A DNA stretch of 64,000 bases from Arcuatula senhousia (GCA_963971305.1 OZ020306.1:68235022-68299021); one strand, 5' to 3'; shown: positions 1 through 12,322, counted from the stretch's first letter. Program-made: numbers and translations. The notes: generated by a model not told the origin, from the letters alone.

Positions 1-513
1 AACAAACTTTTATTAAGTGCCAATCTGCATGCGAAGAAACCCATGCAATTCTGTTTCAGAGCAATATTTTCATTTCTATAAAAGGTATGGTTTACCTAAA
101 AGAACTTAATTCATGAAAGACTTATTTTGGCAAAATATTTTTTCCGGGAAATTCAAGATGATCGACCTACAGGGCATATCAGTATTACTGGGTTTCTTTA
201 CAAAATCAGCTTGAATTATTAAAAAATTCAGGTACTCCAAAATTTTTTGTTTGTTTCATTTATCTTCAAATTTTAAAAAGTTGAATAGGGAATCTTCAAA
301 GGGTAATGCCTTTGCCTTTAAAATTTTTTAAAGACAATAATGACGTTTAATAATAACACGTCCGGTTAGTTCTAAATAAATGTACAACAAATATGCATGT
401 TAGATAATTTTACAGTATAAAAATATACGCATTAAAATCATATTGACCACTTGTCTTTCCCTTAGTAAGAAAGGAGAACGGATGTTATGACTTGACAGTT
501 TCATATCGCAAGA
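1..513. other. Left flank, no gene seen
   Basis: AT-rich sequence with no convincing open frame, splice-bounded exon or RNA gene. It ends at the outer edge of a 45-bp terminal inverted repeat. No short target duplication matching the far side (after 7,148) is obvious. Confidence 0.5.
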
Positions 514-558
514 CTCACGGTGTCCAACCCCCGTACAGTGCATTCCGGAAGTAGTGCG
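514..558 (+). repeat. Left terminal inverted repeat (45 bp)
   Basis: Exact reverse complement of 7,104-7,148. The match stops abruptly on the inner side: after GTAGTGCG the left copy continues GTCCGGG and the right copy continues TTTTTCA. Confidence 0.9.
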
Positions 559-1149
559 GTCCGGGACCGGACTAATTACGGAATTGCAAAAAATAAAGTT
601 TTTAAATGCATATTTTTCTATATAGATGGGAGTTTAATTGTAATTTTTTCAGTAGAGTTACTTCCTAAACACAAACAATTGATTATATTAGCCGCTGGTA
701 CATAGATCTTTTAATATATTTTTTAAATTCGAAAAACGCATTTTCATTTTACGAGTCCAAGGGTGAATTTGAAGCAAAAACACGTAATTTGAACTCCTTT
801 TTTAATTGAAAATTGACAATTTAACACAGCAAAATAAAGTTTGACCTTTTATGTCTTATTTGTTTAAATTATAAACTTGATGGTTTGTTAATAAAAGCAC
901 TATAATTATTTGAAATCAAGCACTCATAATTTGATACTGTACGGCTCGTTGCTTTTTATGGAAATCAAACTGTACGGCTCGTTGCTAAATAATGCGCATA
1001 TGTTGCCTATTTCATAAACGTAAAAAAATACATATAAAACTATTGCGCGATTTTATTTTAAAACCGGTTCAAGTAGTTACGGGAAGAAGAGTAAAAGAAA
1101 CTGCACGAGAGAAGTGTGATAACTGTGTAAACCTTATGAACGAGACTTT

Positions 1150-1300
1150 TGACCAGGAATTGGAACTTTTAGGAGTTTGACAGTTCAAATCCCTTTAATG
1201 GGTTTGGTACAACAATCACTGTCCCAGGTTTTCCATGCTTCTTTTTAATTACCTCTTTTTGACTCCTGGCTCTCTAAATAAGATAGTAAAAATAAAAAAT
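1150..1300 (-). repeat. Inverted partial copy of the 2.6-kb unit interior
   Basis: A diverged reverse-complement match to about 2,905-3,018. It shares GAGTTTGAC, AATCACTG, a CCAGG tract and the ACTCTCTAAATA-like segment in the same order. It is one member of a dispersed family also seen at 12,610, 15,905 and 56,985. Confidence 0.6.
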
Positions 1301-1907
1301 AAAACATACACCAAAATGCATTGCGCGCAACAAACCGTCTCTTCTACGTCCACTTATTCTTATTTCGCAAATATACGACGACAGCGCGATAGGACGGTTT
1401 ATATAGATAATATAACTATAGATATAGTTTTAAGTTAAGAGAAAACTATGTACAATTAAGAAACGTTAATTTAGTGTCGAAGTGCTGAGACAGCTGCCTT
1501 GAATGTCTCAGATGATTCACTCAGACCCCACTGCCACAAAACTTCAATAAAAACCTAGTTATTCTGAGTAATTACTAATGATGTTGAGAATATTCTCAGA
1601 CTAAAGAATATTGTTTGTTTTGTGGCACCGGGGCCAGGACAAATGAAGGTTGTTCCAGTTTCGTATTGTTCGGGGAAAGGATGTTTATTGACGGATTTGA
1701 AGACGAAACTGTGGAATTTGGTAGGAGAGACGGGTCATGTGTCTAGTGAGCCGGTTAAGTCTTTTGACCTTAGATATTTTATAAAGCATTGTCCAGTGGA
1801 GTGTTCTGCCGTTTGCTAGGGATCTCAAGTTCAGATCATATACATTTTGTATCATGTCACTAACGCTTGATTTATTATTGGAGCTACAATGGAAATGCAT
1901 AAACCTT

Positions 1908-4506
1908 ACAGTCCCGCGCTGCACTGCTTCCATATTTTTGTTGTTGGTGTCTTACTGTGTGTATGAATCCCACACGTACCAGGCTCAGTAGTTGCACTAT
2001 GGATGTAGATTCTGCCGAAGGTTTCGGAATTTTGATATGGCCCCTAGAAGCTGGGCTGTATAGGTATCCTTAGGGCACATCCCTTCGTCATGCATAATTC
2101 TTTACATTACTATCACTCCCACTACCAGGGAAAAGTCTCATATTAATACATATACATTTGATAGTACTAGTAATGCTCATTATTTGCCCTTATACTATCA
2201 AACACCAAAGTAGTGCGGGGATATGCAGCGTGGCTGCTTCGACTAGTTTTGTTTTGTTTGTTCATTTGTTTTTTTCCTATAGATTTTTGTTTGTTTTTGA
2301 TTTTTTACGGACCTGCTGCTGATTTTCTGAAGCCCTACCGATTCATATACAAATGTACATAACATACTCATATTTTATACCGTTCATATACTATAGGTAT
2401 TAATCAATTGTCAGAAAATCCAGAAAGATTCGCACAAGTATTGATCCTGTGAAAGTATACCTACTCAAATTCTTCTATTGTTAATTTACTAACCACAAAA
2501 TACTTGAATCTAAAAATATACACCCAGTCATATACCTTTAGATCCGAAAACCTATTCCAGTCGTACGTCCATACAAACTCCTTCGCAGTAGGCTTATGTT
2601 ATTCTTCCCGACAAAAATAGGTCGGGATTATCCCACTGCTACATGCTTGTATAAATTCCGTAAAGATTCTTGATAAATTTTTTGGTTAAATAAATTTTCA
2701 AAATTTTCCTATAGTTAGCCATGAAAACATCAAATTTTCTGTAATTTTTTTTCTTAGAATAATTAATTCAATTTCAATGTTGTAAAACCAGTTTAAATGA
2801 GTACGCACTATTTGAAAGTGAAGTAAAGTAGAAGAATTATGTAAACAATAGGGTTGCGCAATGCATTTTGGTATAATGTGAGTACTTTTCATGGTTTTTT
2901 ATTTAGAGAGTAGGGGCCAAAAAGAGGCCATCGAAAAGAAGCCCTTGAGAGCCTGGTGCAGTGATTAGTGTACGGACCGTTACGGACGGGAACTAGAACT
3001 GTGAGGAGTTTGACGTCCATAAATACAATTTATACAAATACTAAAACGGGTAATTTGGCTATGCTGTGTAACGATACTTCAAGGAGTAACCTCTTATCAG
3101 CTGCATTCGAATCAACACATTGGAAGACCCAAATCAGCTGCATTCGAATCAACACATTGGAAGACCCAAATCCAAAATGTTTTGAACAAAAAGTACTAAA
3201 GACCAAAACGTTCGAACAGAGTAGGACAAATCCAGCACCGAGGATATCGATACCATGTGCAGTATAAGGAAAGAAACCTGGTGTTATAAACAATTTCAAT
3301 GTAACAACCAGAAATTTCAAAAGAAAAAAATATATGGGAAGTTTATCCTCCCGTATAGTTTTTTGTTGTTGTTGCCTTTTTTTGTTTTATTATGATATTT
3401 ATTGATATTATACAGCCACAGTCAATGTCTACTATATCCCGAGCACATGAGTGAGTGGATTTGTGGTTTACCCGCAAGCAACGCTATATAGTTTATTTAT
3501 AGGCGATGGAACAGAAAGTATGATAAAATGAACATGAAATGATGATGAGAAATGTGGGGTCAGCGGGAAACATGGGAACAGTTAATTTCGAACAGAAAGG
3601 GAGAGAGGCGAAAAACTTAGCTTATGTGGCGCACTAGCTTGATGGCCCACAAAGGGGTAATTTACGTGCATGAAGTGTGGCACTTTCCACACACGTTGGC
3701 CTACTATGGTCAGCAGTTATGGTGCCCGTATTATAGACCAAACGAACCCCGCGAACGAGGGCCGCGGTACCAAATTCAGCCACCTAGGGTACTCACTCCG
3801 TCTCTCTGAGACTGAGCACTGACCCGATATCAGAATCCCAAGACCCTTAGTCGCCTCTTACGATAAGCTGGGTTCTGCTGTTAGGGGCCTATTCATCTAA
3901 TTATTTGTTTGTTGTCTTTATTTGACTGCTTAACAATATCTTACAGTGCATCTTTACGAGTTGGCTAGGAAATGTTAACTAGTAATAATTAAAACAAAGT
4001 CTCCTATCTTTTTTGATTTAAAAACGTATTTAAAGATACTTTTCATCAGGCATCATGCGCAAAAAGGTGCAACGGGCCGTACAGTTTCAGAGTGAGTACG
4101 CGCAACGAACCGTACAGTATCATTGCAACGGGCCGTACAGTGAAGAATGATCTCTATTTTCTTTTAAAGTATGTAGTTTTACCTCCAATTGTTGAATGAT
4201 TTCCAAAACTATACTAATAAAGTTTCTGTTGATACCCAGAAAATTAATTAAATGTTTGTGTAGTACCAAATATGTATGATTTTGCAGTCGAGTTTTCTAA
4301 TAAAATATCATTTTCAAAAGTATACGACGAAGAATTAAGGATTCTTGTATTTGTGTATTTATTCATGTTACAAAAGGTTTCCTTTACACGAATCATAGTC
4401 AAAAAGTATTTTTGGACAATTTAATGTATTCATATTCAAGGTTTTCTTAGTCGACACTCAAATTTCCTTCCTCCTTCCTTGTTGACCATTGAAAAACGCA
4501 CTACTT
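1908..4506 (+). repeat. 2.6-kb tandem unit, copy 1
   Basis: The segment from ACAGTCCCGCGCTG to CGCACTACTT is repeated immediately downstream with few substitutions and small indels, for example an 8-bp insertion near 6,745 relative to 4,147. The unit holds, in order, a Cys-poor pseudo-coding stretch, an internal 39-bp direct repeat (GAATCAACACATTGG..., 3,109-3,173), a SINE-like block ending near 3,890 with AGTCGCCTCTTACGATAAGC, and three copies of the subterminal motif (4,069, 4,102, 4,125). Open frames of 60-99 codons occur in both copies on both strands, but none resembles a known protein. Confidence 0.9.
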
Positions 4507-7113
4507 ACAGTCCCGCGCTGCACTGCTTCCATATTTTTTTTGTTGGTGTCTTACTGTGTGTATGAATCCCACACGTACCAGGCTCAGTAGTTGCACTATG
4601 GATGTAGATTCTGCCGAAGGTTTCGGAATTTTGATATGGCCCCTAGAAGCTGGGCTGTATAGGTATCCTTAGGGCACATCCCTTCGTCATGCATAATTCT
4701 TTACATTACTATCACTCCCACTACCAGGGAAAAGTCTCATATTAATACATATACATTTGATAGTACTAGTAATGCTCATTATTTGCCCTTATACTATCAA
4801 ACACCAAAGTAGTGCGGGGATATGCAGCGTGGCTGCTTCGACTAGTTTTGTTTTGTTTGTTCATTTGTTTTTTTCCTATAGATTTTTGTTTGTTTTTGAT
4901 TTTTTACGGACCTGCTGCTGATTTTCTGAAGCCCTACCGATTCATATACAAATGTACATAACATACTCATATTTTATACCGTTCATATACTATAGGTATT
5001 AATCAATTGTCAGAAAATCCAGAAAGATTCGCACAAGTATTGATCCTGTGAAAGTATACCTACTCAAATTCTTCGATTGTTAATTTACTAACCACAAAAT
5101 ACTTGAATCTAAAAATATACACCCAGTCATATACCTTTAGATCCGGAAACCTTTTCCAGTCGTACGTCCATACAAACTCCTTCGCAGTAGGCTTATGTTA
5201 TTCTTCCCGACAAAAATAGGTCGGGATTATCCCACTGCTACATGCTTGTATAAATTCCGTAAAGATTCTTGATAAATTTTTTGGTTAAATAAATTTTCAA
5301 AATTTTCCTATAGTTAGCCATGAAAACATCAAATTTTCTGTAATATTTTTTTCTTAGAATAATTAATTCAATTTCAATGTTGTAAAACCAGTTTAAATGA
5401 GTACGCACTATTTGAAAGTGAAGTAAAGTAGAAGAATTATGTAAACAATAGGGTTGCGCAATGCATTTTGGTATAATGTGAGTACTTTTCATGGTTTTTT
5501 ATTTAGAGAGTAGGGGCCAAAAAGAGGCCATTGAAAAGAAGCCCTTGAGAGCCTGGTGCAGTGATTAGTGTACGGACCGTTACGGACGGGAACTAGAACT
5601 GTGAGGAGTTTGACGTCCATAAATACAATTTATACAAATACTAAAACGGGTAATTTGGCTATGCTGTGTAACGATACTTCAAGGAGTAACCTCTTATCAG
5701 CTGCATTAGAATCAACACATTGGAAGACCCAAATCAGCTGCATTCGAATCAACACATTGGAAGACCCAAATCCAAAATGTTTTGAACAAAAAGTACTAAA
5801 GACCAAAACGTTCGAACAGAGTAGGACAAATCCAGCACCGAGGATATCGATACCATGTGCAGTATAAGGAAAGAAACCTGGTGTTATAAACAATTTCAAT
5901 GTAACAACCGGAAATTTCAAAAGAAAAAAATATATGGGAAGTTTATCCTCCCGTATAGTTTTTTGTTGTTGTTGCTTTTTTTTGTTTTATTATGATATTT
6001 ATTGATATTATACAGCCACAGTCAATGTCTACTATATCCCGAGCACATGAGTGAGTGGATTTGTGGTTTACCCGCAAGCAACGCTATATAGTTTATTTAT
6101 AGGCGATGGAACAGAAAGTATGATAAAATGAACATGAAATGATGATGAGAAATGTGGGGTCAGCGGGAAACATGGGAACAGTTAATTTCGAACAGAAAGG
6201 GAGAGAGGCGAAAAACTTAGCTTATGTGGCGCACTAGCTTGATGGCCCACAAAGGGGTAATTTACGTGCATGAAGTGTGGCACTTTCCACACACGTTGGC
6301 CTACTATGGTCAGCAGTTATGGTGCCCGTATTATAGACCAGACGAACCCCGCGAACGAGGGCCGCGGTACCAAATTCAGCCACCTAGGGTACTCACTCCG
6401 TCTCTCTGAGACTGAGCACTGACCCGATATCAGAATCCCAAGACCCTTAGTCGCCTCTTACGATAAGCTGGGTTCTGCTGTTAGGGGCCTATTCATCTAA
6501 TTATTTGTTTGTTGTCTTTATTTGACTGCTTAACAATATCTTACAGTGCATCTTTACGAGTTGGCTAGGAAATGTTAACTAGTAATAATTAAAACAAAGT
6601 CTTCTATCTTTTTTGATTTAAAAACGTATTTAAAGATACTTTTCATCAGGCATCATGCGCAAAAAGGTGCAACGGGCCGTACAGTTTCAGAGTGAGTACG
6701 CGCAACGAACCGTACAGTATCATTGCAACGGGCCGTACAGTGAAGAAAAAACTATGAACTCTATTTTCTTTTAAAGTATGTAGTTTTACCTCCAATTGTT
6801 GAATGATTTCCAAAACTATACTAATAAAGTTTCTGTTGATACCCAGAAAATTAATTAAATGTTTGTGTAGTACCAAATATGTATGATTTTGCAGTCGAGT
6901 TTTCTAATAAAATATCATTTTCAAAAGTATACGACGAAGAATTAAGGATTCTTGTATTTGTGTATTTATTCATTTTACAAAAGGTTTCCTTTACACGAAT
7001 CATAGTCAAAAAGTATTTTTGGACAATTTAATGTATTCATATTCAAGGTTTTCTTAGTCGACACTCAAATTTCCTTCCTCCTTCCTTGTTGACCATTGAA
7101 AAACGCACTACTT
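4507..7113 (+). repeat. 2.6-kb tandem unit, copy 2
   Basis: Near-identical repeat of 1,908-4,506. Corresponding landmarks are offset by 2,600 bp (for example 2,968 and 5,568, or 3,624 and 6,224). The low divergence implies a recent duplication inside the TIR element. Confidence 0.9.
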
Positions 7114-7148
7114 CCGGAATGCACTGTACGGGGGTTGGACACCGTGAG
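7104..7148 (-). repeat. Right terminal inverted repeat (45 bp)
   Basis: Partner of 514-558. Its inner ten bases, CGCACTACTT, are also the last bases of each 2.6-kb internal unit, so the breakpoint of the internal duplication lies inside this TIR. Confidence 0.9.
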
Positions 7149-7583
7149 ATTACAGGATGTCCTTAGGACAGTAAATTAAACACACACATAAACTTGTGTT
7201 TTAGTTTGTGTTAGATTAATGATGGATAACGTAAGAATTTCTCCTGCTGTGTATCTTGTGTTGATTGCAGGTGTGTATTGCTTAGTTACATCATTGTACA
7301 AACATAATCATCTTTCTTATCATAGTTGCAAAGTTTTATTATAATACTTTTAATTATTGAATTTATTTGCAAAACATTAAAACCCTTACGGAATTCAGCA
7401 AATACAAAAATATCACAAATATTCACATTTACCATGCATATAATTAAAATGCAGTTATTCTATTCTCGATGAAACGTCATTCTAGCCGGGTCATGACCTT
7501 ACTAAACGCTTCACTAAAATTTGTTCTTATCCAGGTAAATTCTCATGGCTTGAAAACGGAATATCAATAAACAAAACTGTAAA

Positions 7584-7739
7584 TATAAGAATTGAATGTT
7601 TGTATTTTGATGTTTCATAGGGTTGTAAAACCGTTGACGGTCGCACATTTTTTACATGAAGCGATTCATTGAAAATGAGCTACGGTCAATGGTTTTACAC
7701 GCAAATGAAACATCAAAATACAAACATTCATTTCTTATA
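7584..7739. repeat. Foldback element (156 bp)
   Basis: Inverted arms of about 55 bp. The left arm starts TATAAGAATTGAATG and the right arm ends CATTCATTTCTTATA. The arms differ at only a few positions and enclose a loop of about 45 bp. This is a MITE or foldback structure. Confidence 0.8.
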
Positions 7740-7771
7740 TAACAAATACAGAAATAAATGGTTTAACATAA

Positions 7772-8125
7772 TTATGATAATGTGATATGAAAATTAACTT
7801 CACCAGTATTCTTTTTCTTGCTTTCTTGAAGGATTTTTTTTACCGTGGCAGAGACTTGAATCGGCCCCTTTCGTATATGTTTGCTTCTTAAATTATCGCT
7901 TTTATATAGTTCGCAAATGGTTGCAATTGGTATTTCTGTGTATGCTCGCTTAAACGTAAGCCTCCTAAGTTTTAATCTTGAGGACTCGAACATCATCCCT
8001 CCTAAATAATCCCATACGTTAAAATAAGTTTTATTGTTTGTTTCCAAGTGAGATATTGAAGCTTTTTTTGATGCAGTATTGGTACATTTTATCTTAATCC
8101 TTATATTAAGGAAGAAAACATACAT
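7772..8125 (-). CDS. Unrecognised 117-codon open frame
   Basis: An open frame of 117 codons rich in Lys, Ser and Ile, with no signal peptide, clear domain or Cys pattern. It matches no family I recognise. It lies between a foldback element and a ribozyme array, with no neighbouring exon of matching phase, so it may be chance or a retroelement relic. Confidence 0.15.
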   Translation of the reverse strand: MYVFFLNIRIKIKCTNTASKKASISHLETNNKTYFNVWDYLGGMMFESSRLKLRRLTFKRAYTEIPIATICELYKSDNLRSKHIRKGPIQVSATVKKILQESKKKNTGEVNFHITLS

Positions 8126-8416
8126 AAAGATCTCTTCTTCGTTTCGGTTCTCTTATTTTCATTTTACGAAGAGTGGTTTCCCTTTGTGGGTAGCCACATG
8201 ATATGTACAACGTTGAGTTATTGAAAATATTAATTTTCCCCTATCTGTTTTTGGCGTAACTTGCCCTCCTTGATTCAAATAAACTGGTTAAAAGTGAAGT
8301 CTTATATGTAAACGTAAGTTTTGGCCCTTTAAAACTTTGCCATACAGATTTGAAATGTTTTAACAAGTTGACCATTTTAAGTCATACAGTGTTTGGCATT
8401 TTAAATATTTTTGGTA

Positions 8417-8462
8417 GAGCGCCTCTGATGAGTCTTGAATAGACGAAACGCGCGTCAGGCGT
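8417..8462 (+). ncRNA. Type I hammerhead ribozyme 1
   Basis: Stem I strand GCGCCU, core CUGAUGA, stem II GUCU/AGAC closed by loop UGAAU, core GAA, then a minimal 2-bp stem III (AC/GU) with loop GCGC. The cleavage site is GUC, and the stem I return strand is AGGCGU. All invariant core bases are present. Minimal-stem-III type I hammerheads are the metazoan form found in Penelope-like elements and small satellites. Confidence 0.9.
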
Positions 8463-8774
8463 AGCAAAATTTATTGTCTGGAACTTTGTTGTCATTTGTA
8501 TTTCGAACACACGTGAAGGTTAGCACTGCTGGTGGAGTGTAAATTCCCCGAGGTTAGCCCGCTCCGGCACCAACACTTTTGAGTTGGAGAATACATCAAA
8601 GCTTTAAATTAACCGTCTAAATTTCAAAATTGTCTAAACCCTAAGACTCTTCCTACCCCAGACATAGGTTGAATATCTTAGTAATAATTTGGTTCCCCAG
8701 TTTGGTATTTTTGGTTATACTGTTCTATGCTCTTCATATTCATACAGTGTTTGGCATTTTAAATATTTTTGGTA

Positions 8775-8820
8775 GAGCGCCTCTGATGAGTCTTGAATAG
8801 ACGAAACGCGCGTCAGGCGT
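8775..8820 (+). ncRNA. Type I hammerhead ribozyme 2
   Basis: Identical to ribozyme 1 through stems I-III and the catalytic core, 358 bp downstream of it. Predicted cleavage at both sites would release a 358-nt monomer. Confidence 0.9.
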
Positions 8821-9132
8821 AGCAAAATTTATTGTCTGGAACTTTGTTGTCATTTGTATTTCGAACACACGTGAAGGTTAGCACTGCTGGTGGAGTGTAA
8901 ATTCCCCGAGGTTAGCCCGCTCCGGCACCAACACTTTTGAGTTGGAGAATACATCAAAGCTTTAAATTAACCGTCTAAATTTCAAAATTGTCTAAACCCT
9001 AAGACTCTTCCTACCCCAGACATAGGTTGAATATCTTAGTAATAATTTGGTTCCCCAGTTTGGTATTTTTGGTTATACTGTTCTATGCTCTTCATATTCA
9101 AACAGTGTTTGGCATTTTAAATATTTTTGGTA

Positions 9133-9178
9133 GAGCGCCTCTGATGAGTCTTGAATAGACGAAACGCGCGTCAGGCGT
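9133..9178 (+). ncRNA. Type I hammerhead ribozyme 3
   Basis: Identical core and stems, 358 bp after ribozyme 2. It is the last motif of the array, followed by the common 3' end (TTGTCTGGAACTTTG then TTTGTATTTC). Confidence 0.9.
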
Positions 9179-9220
9179 AGCAAAATTTATTGTCTGGAAC
9201 TTTGTTGTCATTTGTATTTC

Positions 9221-11145
9221 AACAGATTTTCATTGGCGAGGCCGACCCGGAAGTCGTAAACCAGTGGTGCAGAATTAAAATATTTCTCGGGTCCGCACGT
9301 CCGGAAAGTAGATTCTAAAAAGGATTAAATAAAAATTGCGTTGAATTATTTTCTTTGGATGTTTATTTATTTTGCTGATAATGTAAATATAACTTTGCCA
9401 TAGGTTACCAGGTCAGTCTTCGAAATATATGCAAGACCGGCGTTAGATTTTGTTTGCGTGGTAAAATGCATTTTCATATTTATACCAAATATTAACAGCC
9501 ATTTTAGATATTTGATATCAAACAGGTGATTCTATTCATATCACTATTTTTCATGTCATGCCTATTGAAAATCCACAACACTCCCTAGAAATCCATAACA
9601 CACCCTAAGATCCATATGACCCTTTCCCTAGAAAATTAAAGTTCTTAATTTGAAAGAAAAATCAAAATTTTAACTCAAAAAAGGTTTTACGAGTTGCATT
9701 TGCATGTCACACGAGCATTAGCGAGGCATTTTAGAAATTTTAAGTTAGGATTATTTTATAAATGTTTATGCATCCCGTGGAACTATATTGCCTTAATGTG
9801 CCAATATGCACTACTAGAAACATTAAACTTAGTTTCCAACTATCATGACTATATTTTGTAAACTTGTCATTAGAACTTTAAAAGAAGACATTGTAAAACT
9901 TGATTTTAAGGACTTTAGTGTGCAAGAATAATAAACAACATTAATGATTAATTTCAATATATGTACATACGTTACTTTTGAATATTATATAAGAACATTT
10001 CTATATTCTTAATATAGACATAAGACATAATTTATTTCAAATTATGGCCCCTCAAAGGGCAGCATCATTACAATGATTATATAAGTACATGATATTTATA
10101 ACAGAGAATAAAATAAAAAATATAAGATTATAATGAATAAATAGCCGAATGCAGATACTATATACGTGTTCAAAGAGTCTGGATTTAAAAATGACCAATA
10201 TTTAATTATGCTACAATGATAAATTACAAGAAAAAAATGATTTTTGGTTATAGCAGTCCTCACCGTGATCAGAGCGCACATACAAGATACAAAATTATAT
10301 AGTCATATGCATGCTATGGTCACCAGGGGACGGTGCTTAAGAACTGCGAAACTTTTAACTACTTGTAGCGTTGATTTATACATATACTGTACATACAGTT
10401 CTCCCCGTTATCAAAGCACCCATAGAAGTTTGATGTTCTTTGAATGCTGTGGTCACCAGGGGACGGTGCTTAAGAACTACAGTACTGTTGTGCATTTTAG
10501 TCATATAAATATTCTCAGAACTCTTAAATAGAACAAAGAATGTAACTATCAATGTAGCAGACCAGTAGATATTATAGAAGATTACACAAAAAACATTATA
10601 TGTGTGTCAGGAATGAACATACTATTTAAATATATTAAGAATTTGTAGTATATTCTATGATATTATACTTTATCATAATATATATGATAAAGTTAACAAA
10701 ATAAAAATCATACCCCATATCTCCCTCGACCCATATCATTACCTCGAGCTAAAGCTCTCAGGATGGTATTGGCGCCTTAGGAAGATATGAAATATGATAT
10801 GAAAACAGCCATATGATATTTTATATTTAACATTTGAAAATACAATTACAAAATAGTTGTTTCCATACACAATGATAGAAGTACATGTCATAAGTTATAT
10901 ATTTTAGTTTAGAAATTTATAAAAGATTTTGACATAAAAGACAACACTGCCTACTCTTTGCGTTTCTAAAATTGTGGGTTTTATTACGAAGTTTGAACCG
11001 GAAATTATGTTCAAAACCTGGTTTAAAGCTTTAGGTTTATGAATAAATTAGTTTTCTGTGCCAAAAAAAATGTTTGCATTAACCCTTATTTTTCATTTTA
11101 TTTTCATATGTCCGAAAACTTGAAAAACGTGGTGTGTGAAAAACA
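9221..11145. other. Intergenic, no gene seen
   Basis: AT-rich sequence without a supportable exon. The only structure noted is a direct repeat of about 38 bp (GGTCACCAGGGGACGGTG, then CTTAAGAACT) at 10,318 and 10,450, each followed by unrelated sequence. Confidence 0.5.
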
Positions 11146-12322
11146 AAACAAGAGGCTCCCAGGAGCCTGAATCGCTCACCTGGTCTTAATGTCAACCCTT
11201 TGAAGACTTTTGTATAGCTAAATGAGCTGAATGTTTAAGCAATAAAAAGCTTTTCTCTATCTGCAAAAAATTTCATTCCAAAGCAAAAAACACTATTTTT
11301 CACCTTTAAAGGGCCATAACCCCTTAAAGGGGTCATCTGACAACTTCGACCCTAAAAAGACTTTTGTAGAGCTAATTAAGCTGAACATTTAAGCAAGCAA
11401 CATCTTTTCTCTATCTGCAAAAGTTTTCTTTCTTTAGGCCAAAAACACTATTTTTTGCCTTTAAGGGGCTGTAACCACTATAAGGGGTCATCTGGCAACT
11501 TTGACCCTATGGAAACTTTTGTAGAGCTAAATGAGCTGAACATTTAAGCAAGCAGCAACTTTTCTCTATCTGCAATAGTTTTCATTCCATAGGCCAAAAA
11601 CACTATATTTTGCCTTTAAGGGGCCATTACCCCTATAAGGGGTCATCTGACAACTTTGGCCCTATGGAGACTTTTGTAGAGCTAAATGAGCTGAACATTT
11701 AAGCAAGCAACAGCTTTTCTCTATCTGCAATAGTTTTCATTCTATAGGCCAAAAACTCTATTTTTTGCCTTTAAGGGGCCATAACCCCTATAAGGGGTCA
11801 TCTGACAACTTTGACCTTATGGAGACTTTTGTAGAGCTAAATGAGCTAAACATTTAAGCAAGCAACAGCTTTTCTCTATCTGCAATAGTTTTCATTCTAA
11901 GGCCAAAAACATGAAAAAATGCTATTTTTCACCTTTAAGGGGCCGTAACTCCCATAAGGGGTCATCTGACAACTTCGACTCAATGGAGACTTTTGTAGAG
12001 CTTTTGATGCTGAAGCAGTAGCGTGCATCAGATTTCATCTATCTATTATACTTTTTGATTTACAAGCCAAAAACAGTAGTCTGACCCCCCTGGTCTATTT
12101 TTAGCAACGGCGGTCATGTTTTTCGACGAATCAAAAATCCCCACATCAGTTCTGTGGAGGATACCCTAAAGTACCACCAGACCAAATTTGGTTTGAATCT
12201 GTGTAGCCGTTTCAGAGGAGAAGAAGTTTGAAGAAAAGTTAACGACGACGACGACGACGGACGACTACGACGGACGCCAGTGATGGCAATAGCTCACATG
12301 GCCTTTGGCCAGGTGAGCTAAT
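11146..12322 (+). mobile_element. Pearl-like / Helitron-related non-autonomous element
   Basis: The left end reads AACAAGAGGCTCCCAGGAGC then GCTCACCTGG. The right end closes with CCAGGTGAGCTAA, so GCTCACCTGG and CCAGGTGAGC are inverted ends. The right end also folds: AGCTCACATGGCC pairs with GGCCAGGTGAGCT around a TTT loop. Between them are about five tandem cores of about 155 bp; CTTTTGTAGAGCTAAATGAG recurs near 11,361, 11,516, 11,671 and 11,826. A GAC-rich stretch lies at 12,243-12,272. Tandem cores between short conserved ends match the bivalve pearl elements, which have been related to Helentrons. No protein is encoded. Confidence 0.75.

Larger units (their letters stand above)
514..7148. 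mobile_element. Large non-autonomous DNA element with 45-bp TIRs
   Basis: The first 45 bases (514-558, beginning CTCACGGTGTCC) are the reverse complement of the last 45 (7,104-7,148). Just inside the left end a 17-bp motif, ACTGTACGGCTCGTTGC, occurs at 936 and 969. Near the right end its near-complement GCAACGGGCCGTACAGT occurs at 6,669 and 6,725, with a variant at 6,702. Terminal plus subterminal inverted motifs are typical of cut-and-paste DNA transposons, where they bind transposase. No transposase frame is visible: the longest frames are about 100 codons and overlap on both strands. The interior is dominated by a 2.6-kb tandem duplication. The superfamily cannot be assigned because no clear target duplication is seen. 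Confidence 0.75.
8383..9220 (+). mobile_element. Hammerhead-ribozyme tandem array (retrozyme-like), 2.3 units
   Basis: Three hammerhead motifs (8,417, 8,775, 9,133) are spaced exactly 358 bp apart. The first unit is cut at its 5' side, starting CATACAGTGTTTGGC. The array stops after the third ribozyme at TTTGTATTTC, the same end point as the other copies in the window. The unit body, with CACGTGAAGGTTAGCACTGC and CCGAGGTTAGCCCGCTCCGG, is almost identical between units, pointing to recent origin or homogenisation. Self-cleaving tandem repeats of this size are known in metazoans as retrozymes, whose RNA monomers become circular. That role is inferred here from structure. Confidence 0.85.

Noticed and set aside
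2968..5920. Pairs of 96-99-codon frames on both strands in the 2.6-kb units
   Set aside because: They overlap each other antisense, are duplicated with the repeat, and also occur degraded in dispersed copies; no recognisable domain.
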